From Chloroflexi bacterium RBG_19FT_COMBO_55_16 (GTDB lineage Bacteria; Chloroflexota; Anaerolineae; Anaerolineales; UBA4823), in assembly GCA_001795335.1 (NCBI GenBank), contig MGOK01000148.1, forward strand, positions 5,029 through 15,954: 10,926 bases of DNA. The letters run 5' to 3'. Made by a program: the position numbers and the translations under genes. Shown here piece by piece: positions 6,791 through 10,926 of this stretch. Position 1 is the first letter of the stretch. Each line of letters begins with the position of its first letter. Under the pieces are notes generated by a model, which was not told the origin of the DNA, did not search any database, and saw nothing but the letters and a program-made list of their open reading frames with translations.

Positions 6791-7828
6791 CTAAACGGGT
6801 TCAGCCATTAATTGAAGAAGTTCGGGCTGGTATTCTACATATTCGGGCTTGTGACCTGTATAGCAATCCAGCTTCTTTAATAGCTCCCTAAAGTAATTTC
6901 TAGCCTCAACATAGCGCTCATCGATGGTGGCAACCGTGCCGAGCTGGTGACCTTTCACGACGATGGGCGAACATTGCTCATGCGAGAACAGGCCGTTGTA
7001 TCCGAACTCTTTACAGGTTGCGAGGAAAGTCTCCCATGGGAGCGGATCGCGCTCGCTGCCTGGAGTGACCTCTTCCCAGCCGTACGCAGCGCCCCCGATG
7101 GTTTTAATGGTGGCCAAAGAGATCGTGTGCGAATAAACCATCACTTCCCCCATTTTTCGCACGGTGGCTCTAACCGACTCGGGATCATATCCTTCCATAA
7201 GTGGAAGATCGACGCCAACCTTGAGGCTGTCCACGCCAACTTCAGCCAGCATCTCAAGCGTATCATCGTTATTGTTGGTGATTTCTGGGTGAGTCTGTAA
7301 AGCTAGGGTTATGCCCTTATCTTGAGCGTATTCTGCGACCTCAGTTAATGCTTCGCGAACCTGATGCCATGCCTCAAGATAATCTTCACCCCGGGAAACC
7401 CTGCGTGAGCGCGATTCAAAAGCGGGTAAACCATAGCCCTGGTTCGCATAAGGGTTCGAAAAATAACCCCACAGTGAGGCCATCACTCTAACAATCTTGC
7501 TACCAATATCTTGGGCGAGGTCAATGCACTGCTTGGTGTACATGATTTCCTTTTCTGTGTTGTACACAAGCACGTGATTAGCATCCAAGAAATTGTTGCA
7601 GCATACAATGGCGCCGACTTCCAAGTCGAGCTCCTTGTAGAGGTTTACGAGCTTCTTCCGCCGGTCCGCGCTTAAATCCATAGGGAATCCGAGCGGACGA
7701 TGGGCAAAAATACAGGCCGCATCATAGCCGAATTTTGCCGCTCTGCGGATGGCATCTTCTAAGGACAACTTGTCGTTGTCCTTTGTAAAATAGCCTCCAT
7801 AACCGATGACATCGAGACTCAGCTTCAT
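6791..7828 (-). CDS. Sugar phosphate isomerase/epimerase-like TIM-barrel protein
   Basis: This 345-residue cytoplasmic protein has the AP-endonuclease-2/xylose-isomerase-like fold (PF01261 type). Successive strands can be seen: MKLSLDVIGYGG, YDAACIF (35-41), LEVGAIVCCNN (69-79), SKIVRVMAS (110-118), ITLALQTHPE (173-182), SLKVGVDLP (201-209), VMVYSHTIS (229-237) and YNGLFSHEQ (277-285). Likely metal-site positions are Q178, D207, H234 and E284. In most relatives the first is Glu (ENH or EPH), so Gln178 is unusual. The start is secure: AAGGAG lies eight bases before the ATG. It is the first gene behind the strong promoter at 7958-7986, with about 120 nt of 5' leader, and is followed by an intrinsic terminator ahead of the sugar ABC importer. 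A role in isomerising or epimerising the imported sugar is a fair inference; the substrate is unknown. Confidence 0.88.
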   Translation of the reverse strand: MKLSLDVIGYGGYFTKDNDKLSLEDAIRRAAKFGYDAACIFAHRPLGFPMDLSADRRKKLVNLYKELDLEVGAIVCCNNFLDANHVLVYNTEKEIMYTKQCIDLAQDIGSKIVRVMASLWGYFSNPYANQGYGLPAFESRSRRVSRGEDYLEAWHQVREALTEVAEYAQDKGITLALQTHPEITNNNDDTLEMLAEVGVDSLKVGVDLPLMEGYDPESVRATVRKMGEVMVYSHTISLATIKTIGGAAYGWEEVTPGSERDPLPWETFLATCKEFGYNGLFSHEQCSPIVVKGHQLGTVATIDERYVEARNYFRELLKKLDCYTGHKPEYVEYQPELLQLMAEPV

Positions 7829-7952
7829 GTTTGTTTCTCCTTCTGCATATTATTCTCAAAATCGACAGAAATCATACGGACACTCTATAAAGATCTGGGG
7901 GAAGCCCTGTTCTTCTGGTGCGGCACAGAAATGTAAAACAGCATAATTAGTC

Positions 7953-7978
7953 CCAACATTATAACATTATAATGTTGG
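7953..7978. promoter_or_regulatory. Perfect 26-bp palindrome, probable operator
   Basis: CCAACATTATAA (7953-7964) and TTATAATGTTGG (7967-7978) are exact 12-bp inverted arms around the dinucleotide CA. The palindrome covers the -10 box and most of the spacer of the minus-strand promoter, an ideal position for repression by a dimeric regulator. Because it is symmetrical, it also carries TATAAT on the plus strand. Which protein binds it is unknown; the GntR/UTRA protein of the locus is a candidate, and the twin sites in front of the SorC gene are of a different sequence. Confidence 0.65.
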
Positions 7979-7986
7979 AATGTCAA
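7958..7986 (-). promoter_or_regulatory. Consensus sigma-70 promoter for the isomerase/ABC-transporter operon
   Basis: On the minus strand TTGACA (7981-7986) is followed after exactly 17 bp by TATAAT (7958-7963). Both hexamers are perfect consensus matches. Transcription would begin near 7951, giving a leader of about 120 nt before the ATG at 7828. The -35 box coincides with the outermost bases of the insertion sequence, while the -10 lies in flanking DNA, so this looks like a hybrid promoter made by the insertion. Confidence 0.8.
7971..7980. repeat. Possible target-site duplication, left copy
   Basis: AATGTTGGAA directly abuts the left end of the insertion sequence. It matches AATGTTTAAA at 9233-9242, directly outside the right end, at 8 of 10 positions. 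Duplications of about this size are known for IS4-type elements. Two mismatches imply an old insertion or chance similarity in A/T-rich DNA. The left copy overlaps the palindrome 7953-7978. Confidence 0.4.
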
Positions 7987-7988
7987 TA
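7981..7988. repeat. Left terminal inverted repeat of the insertion sequence
   Basis: TGTCAATA here is the exact reverse complement of TATTGACA at 9225-9232. Read outward on the minus strand it contains TTGACA, the -35 box of the isomerase/transporter promoter. Confidence 0.45.
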
Positions 7989-8015
7989 CGCTCATTGTTC
8001 GACTCTGCCTGGTGA

Positions 8016-9179
8016 TTACCCATAAGTGAACTCCCCAAACGGGAAAGGATGCAAAAAAGCGAAAGACAAGGTCATCGAGGCGATGATGACCGCCGCCACA
8101 CCTTGCAGGAGCCAATACGGACCATCCCGATCGCAAGACAAACCGAGTTTCCCGCCCAACTGATGTAACCAGAGTATAGCTTTGGGCGGCCATTGCTCAC
8201 CCATCACAAAAAACATCTGGGCAGACAGTAAAACGAAAGCAAACAAACGGCGCATCCGTTCCAGCGTATGGACGCGCATATCTTCCACATCCAGCCCTTG
8301 TTCCTGGTCGAAGCGATAGCCATGTTCAATGCGTGTCCGTAAGCACCAGTCGTTATACACTGCTGGACAACACGCACACCTTCCAGGGGAATGTTGGTGA
8401 TCAAGACCAGCTGTCGGTTCAAAGTTTGGTCATCTGCGACCAAGATCCACAGCGGCTGAGTTGTATTGGGGGAGGCGCACCCTGAACCAGCCCAATTGAA
8501 CCGTATCCAGGCGGGTTTGCCCGGCATGTTGGAACAATACTTCAAAAGTGGCCTGATACAGAACACTCCCCACCAGGTCTTGAAGTGCCTCGGTTTCCCA
8601 ACGATCCAACCGATCGTTATAGACTTCCACAATCCGCTCCAAATGGCTCACCCAAAAGACGAACTCCTGCTTCAAAATTTCTGCCTGAGCGAACATTTTC
8701 TGGTCATCCAGCCCTGAATCGCCCACAAAACGCACCTTGTACTGTGGATACAGCCGATGTGTCGTTTCAAATGCTTGCTCAATTTCTTTGTTTTGACTGA
8801 TAAAGTCGGCTGTCAGATAGGAAAACCAGTTGGCATAACTGGCGACAGGCACTTTGGTATTTACCACCGTGGCCGTAATGGCTGGGTATCCATGCGCCAT
8901 TCGCGTCCGTCCTCGCAAATCCGGGGGTGTCGATTTGTGAATGATGCTGACCCCCTCCAAGGCTTGGGTATAGGGCTTCTCAAAGTTCACCGGGTCTACG
9001 GCAACCACCAGGTAGTCTGGGTTTTCTCTTTCCACAACTTGTTGTCCGATCCGATATAACCCTTCATATAATTCCTTTGTCTTCAAGCGCTTGTTCCCCA
9101 ACAGACGATAGATCCTCTTCGCTGTTGCCCAACTTTCTCCATCTTCCTTGCCATTGTGCCGGGCTATCCCGGTGATCAC
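8016..9179 (-). pseudogene. IS4-type DDE transposase with two compensating frameshifts
   Basis: The N-terminal and middle part (about 9179 to 8473) contains TAKRIYRLLGNKRLKTKELY, YLVVAVDPVNFEKPYTQALE (first catalytic Asp candidate), HKSTPPDLRGRTRMAHGYPA and VRFVGDSGLDDQKMF (second Asp candidate). Near 8445-8472, close to a run of five C (minus strand), the coding frame moves forward by one base. The next stretch, QPLWILVADDQTLNRQLVLI, is in the new frame, while the original frame meets TGA at 8430-8432. At about 8360 one base is missing and the original frame resumes with YNDWCLRTRIEHGYRFDQ (the third acidic residue, Glu of RIEH), followed by RVHTLERMRRL, ending with TAA at 8016-8018. The start used here is GTG 9177-9179 with GGAGG ten bases before it, but the frame is open to 9290 and the true N-terminus may be longer. 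Without the two indels the product would be about 390-425 residues, normal for the family. Sequencing indels could mimic this. Confidence 0.8.
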
Positions 9180-9224
9180 GGGTATCTGTCCTCCTAAAAT
9201 GCCGATCAGGATCACCTCGATTAC

Positions 9225-9232
9225 TATTGACA
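9225..9232. repeat. Right terminal inverted repeat of the insertion sequence
   Basis: TATTGACA is the exact reverse complement of the left end at 7981-7988. Read outward on the plus strand it supplies TTGACA, a possible -35 box for the SorC-type regulator gene. Confidence 0.45.
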
Positions 9233-9255
9233 AATGTTTAAAATAGCGCGACAAT
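9227..9255 (+). promoter_or_regulatory. Probable promoter for the SorC-type regulator gene
   Basis: TTGACA (9227-9232) is followed after 17 bp by GACAAT (9250-9255), a perfect -35 with a 4-of-6 -10. The -35 lies in the terminal bases of the insertion sequence, mirroring the promoter at the other end. Transcription would begin near 9262, inside the first of two palindromes, so a regulator bound there would block initiation. Confidence 0.5.
9233..9242. repeat. Possible target-site duplication, right copy
   Basis: AATGTTTAAA matches AATGTTGGAA at 7971-7980 at 8 of 10 positions and directly abuts the proposed right end of the insertion sequence. It is supportive but not decisive. Confidence 0.35.
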
Positions 9256-9256
9256 A

Positions 9257-9290
9257 TGTGCAATTGCACAATATATGTGCAGTTGCACAT
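9257..9290. promoter_or_regulatory. Twin palindromic operators upstream of the SorC-type gene
   Basis: TGTGCAATTGCACA (9257-9270) is a perfect 14-bp palindrome. ATGTGCAGTTGCACAT (9275-9290) has perfect 7-bp arms around GT. The two cores differ at one position, and their centres are 19 bp apart, close to two helical turns, so two dimers could bind on the same face, as expected for SorC/DeoR-type tetrameric regulators. They overlap the predicted transcription start and end 15 bp before the ATG, suggesting autoregulation of the downstream gene. No further copy was noticed in front of the minus-strand operon. Confidence 0.75.
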
Positions 9291-9305
9291 CCTTCAAGGA
9301 TCCCA

Positions 9306-10295
9306 ATGATCGACGAAAACCGTCACGAATTATTAGCGCAAGTTGCTTCGTTATATTACGAGCACGAGAAAAGCCAGAATGAGATTGCCAAAGAACTGGG
9401 TTTATCTCGGGTGAAAATTTACCGGATTCTGAAGGAGGCCCGCGAAGAAGGAGTCGCCAAAATCATCATCGACTGGCCGATCGAGCGGGACAGCCAATTA
9501 GAGGAAAATCTGTCACAGGTCTTCCACCTGAAAAAAGCCCTGGTGATTAAGTCGACCCTCCAAGATGGAACCTCCTCTCTGCAGCGCTTAGGCCAAATGA
9601 CAGCCCGCTATCTGGAGATGACCCTGGAAGACGGGATGACCCTGACTGTCTGCCTGGGGCGTTCGACCTACGAAGTGATCAACGCGGTGCGCCCCACCTT
9701 TCGGTCGCATATCAACGTGGCGCAGGCGATGGGCAGCATCCCCTTTGCGATCCAGGAGTTGGACAGCGCCGCCCTGGCGCGCCAGCTCGCCCAAAAGTTG
9801 GGTGGGCAAGTGCTTTACCTTTCCTCGCCACTCGTCGCCACCAGCCCAGAGGCAGCTGCCGTGCTGCGTAGCCAACCGCTCATCGAGCGCACCCTCAACG
9901 CCTCTCGCAACGCGGACATTGCCCTGGTAGGGATCGGCAGCCTCAACCCTCGCAACTCACGCTATGTCCAGGCCGATCTGATCACGGCTCAGGCCTTGAT
10001 CGAGCTGGAGCAGGAAGGGGCGGTTGGGGACATCGGCGGCCAGTTTTTCACTCAATCGGGTGGGCTGCACCCTTGCAAGTACAACCAGTGCATGATTGGC
10101 TTATCCATGGAAGAGATGAAACAAATCCCTAACACGATAGCGGTCGCAATGGGCAAGGAAAAAGTGAAGGCCATCCTGGGCGGGCTGCACACTGGCGTGA
10201 TTGATGTGCTCTGCACCGATCACATCACAGCCCGGGAGGTGCTGCAGCTTGAATTAAGCGCTTCCAGCCCAGGTTCTGCGCCCATTTCAACTTGA
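9306..10295 (+). CDS. SorC/DeoR-type sugar-binding transcriptional regulator
   Basis: This is a 329-residue cytoplasmic regulator. The start is ATG 9306-9308 (MIDENRHELL) with AAGGA five bases upstream; the longer frame from 9234 would translate the operators and part of the promoter and is rejected. Residues about 8-52 form the helix-turn-helix: ASLYYEHEKSQNEIAKELGL then SRVKIYRILKEAREEGV. Residues about 60-320 match the SorC sugar-binding domain, which has a sugar-isomerase-like fold: GQMTARYLEMTLEDGMTLTV, CLGRSTYEVI, INVAQAMGSIPF, LYLSSPLVATSPEAAAVL, ADIALVGIGSL, EGAVGDIGGQFF and KVKAILGGLHTGVIDVLCTD. Members are usually tetramers that respond to a phosphorylated sugar. Two palindromes directly upstream are its likely binding sites. 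It is followed after 37 bp by an epimerase-like gene on the same strand, probably its target and co-transcribed. The ORF is intact. Confidence 0.93.
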   Translation: MIDENRHELLAQVASLYYEHEKSQNEIAKELGLSRVKIYRILKEAREEGVAKIIIDWPIERDSQLEENLSQVFHLKKALVIKSTLQDGTSSLQRLGQMTARYLEMTLEDGMTLTVCLGRSTYEVINAVRPTFRSHINVAQAMGSIPFAIQELDSAALARQLAQKLGGQVLYLSSPLVATSPEAAAVLRSQPLIERTLNASRNADIALVGIGSLNPRNSRYVQADLITAQALIELEQEGAVGDIGGQFFTQSGGLHPCKYNQCMIGLSMEEMKQIPNTIAVAMGKEKVKAILGGLHTGVIDVLCTDHITAREVLQLELSASSPGSAPIST

Positions 10296-10332
10296 TACTC
10301 AAATTATATTTTGCAGGAAAGGATGGAGCGAA

Positions 10333-10926
10333 ATGACGGACACAATTGGCAGAGTTACCCAGAGAGCGAAGATCGCCGCCGGTCTGTTCTGGGCCGATTA
10401 CGCCGTGCTGGGGGCCCAAGTCCAGGAGCTCGAGGCAGCTGGGGTCGATTGGTTTCACGTGGAAGTTCGCGATGGGAAGTACATGGATTTTGGAATGCCC
10501 CGCGGTGGCTTTGACATTCTCGAAGGTGTCCGTAAAAGTACTTCTCTGGAGATCGAAGCCCAGCTTCAAATGGTGCGCCCCAGCTTTGATGTGTTCAGGC
10601 AACTTGCCGACTTAGGTGTCAATTTAATCTCCTTGCCCGTCGAAACCATGGGCGAAATGATGGTCCAGGCCATTACCTACATCAAAGACGAACTAGGTTT
10701 AAAAGCGGGTGTCTGGGCTTGGCAGGGGACTCCGATCAACGCTTTCGAGCAGTATATTCTCCCCTATGTTGACATCATCGAATACGAAAGTCGCGCTCAT
10801 TTTTGGGTGAAAGAGTCGGGCAAAAGCCCACATGATATGGATCCAATCATGTTCGACAACCTCCAGAGAATGCACGAAATGATCTCGACCGCTGGCCTGG
10901 AAGGGAGCATGGAGTTGATGGTCGAT
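10333..10926 (+). CDS. Divergent ribulose-phosphate-3-epimerase-like TIM-barrel protein (runs off the window)
   Basis: The frame is open for 198 codons from ATG 10333 to the window edge; GGAG lies just upstream. The pattern follows ribulose-phosphate 3-epimerase: IAAGLFWADYAVLGAQVQEL (14-33), GVDWFHVEVRDGKYMDF (37-53), LEIEAQLQMVRPSFDVFRQL (72-91), GVNLISLPVET (95-105), KAGVWAWQGTP (124-134) and SMELMVD at the edge (192-198). Against the classical metal and acid-base residues, the first His (H42) and the last Asp (D198) are present. The catalytic Asp is replaced by Glu44, the His of DGHF by Lys49, and the His of D-x-H-L-M by Gln77. The N-terminal S-P-S is A-A-G, and no MSVNPGFGGQ phosphate loop follows (the region reads YESRAHFWVKESGKSP). 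Hence it belongs to the fold but probably does not catalyse the standard D-ribulose-5-phosphate reaction. It is placed behind the SorC-type regulator, so a sugar-related role is likely. Confidence 0.75.
   Translation, partial: MTDTIGRVTQRAKIAAGLFWADYAVLGAQVQELEAAGVDWFHVEVRDGKYMDFGMPRGGFDILEGVRKSTSLEIEAQLQMVRPSFDVFRQLADLGVNLISLPVETMGEMMVQAITYIKDELGLKAGVWAWQGTPINAFEQYILPYVDIIEYESRAHFWVKESGKSPHDMDPIMFDNLQRMHEMISTAGLEGSMELMVD

Larger units (their letters stand above)
7981..9232 (-). mobile_element. Decayed IS4-type insertion sequence, about 1.25 kb
   Basis: The element contains one transposase gene on the minus strand (8016-9179 or slightly longer) and little else. The proposed ends are TGTCAATA at 7981-7988 and its exact reverse complement TATTGACA at 9225-9232. 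These inverted repeats are short; beyond eight bases the two ends diverge. Size, gene content and the flanking 10-bp imperfect repeat all fit the IS4 superfamily. It separates two divergent operons and carries an outward TTGACA at each end. One caution is that the transposase frame is open without interruption past the right end to 9290, so the true right boundary could lie a little further out. Confidence 0.55.

Noticed and set aside
7885..8193. Minus-strand open frame of 102 residues next to the IS end
   Set aside because: It overlaps the transposase C-terminus in another frame and crosses the promoter and palindrome; it has no domain pattern.
9234..9305. N-terminal extension of the SorC-type regulator
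   Set aside because: It would translate promoter and operator sequence; ATG 9306 has a good ribosome binding site and gives the usual N-terminus.
1..10926. CRISPR array, tRNA or rRNA genes
   Set aside because: No regularly spaced repeats and no tRNA- or rRNA-like stretches were seen on reading the sequence.

Overview
The window looks like an accessory carbohydrate-uptake and carbohydrate-modification locus from a bacterium of roughly balanced GC content. A member of the Chloroflexota (Anaerolineae-like) is my best guess. The reasons are the lipoprotein binding protein with a long Ala/Pro/Thr/Glu linker after its lipobox cysteine, and the mix of ABC sugar transporter, xylose-isomerase-like TIM barrels and a URO-D-family protein. 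This is inference from style, not a database match.

Minus strand, in transcription order (right to left): a strong promoter with an overlapping 26-bp palindrome (7953-7986); a sugar isomerase/epimerase-like TIM barrel (6791-7828); a strong intrinsic terminator inside the cluster (6730-6774); a complete sugar ABC importer made of a two-domain ATPase (5190-6686), permease (4216-5193) and lipoprotein binding protein (3103-4176); a stable hairpin (3045-3080); a long URO-D-family protein (1494-2921); a 53-residue remnant of a corrinoid-binding domain (1194-1355); a GntR/UTRA regulator (373-1128); and the N-terminal 83 codons of a second xylose-isomerase-like TIM barrel that leaves the window (1-251).

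Between 7981 and 9232 lies a decayed IS4-type insertion sequence. Its transposase has two compensating frameshifts. The element is bounded by an 8-bp inverted repeat, TGTCAATA / TATTGACA, and by an imperfect 10-bp flanking direct repeat. Each end carries an outward-facing TTGACA. On the left this is exactly 17 bp from a perfect TATAAT, and on the right 17 bp from GACAAT. The element therefore appears to supply the -35 boxes of both flanking operons.

Plus strand, right side: two near-identical TGTGCA-type palindromes 19 bp apart (9257-9290), a SorC/DeoR-type sugar-responsive regulator (9306-10295), and the start of a divergent ribulose-phosphate-3-epimerase-like TIM barrel that runs off the window (10333-10926).

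Taken together, the locus would import a sugar or sugar derivative and act on it with at least three TIM-barrel isomerase/epimerase-like enzymes, under two regulators (GntR/UTRA and SorC). The URO-D protein next to a corrinoid-domain remnant hints at past or present methyl-group chemistry, for example on an O-methylated substrate. The substrate cannot be read from the sequence.
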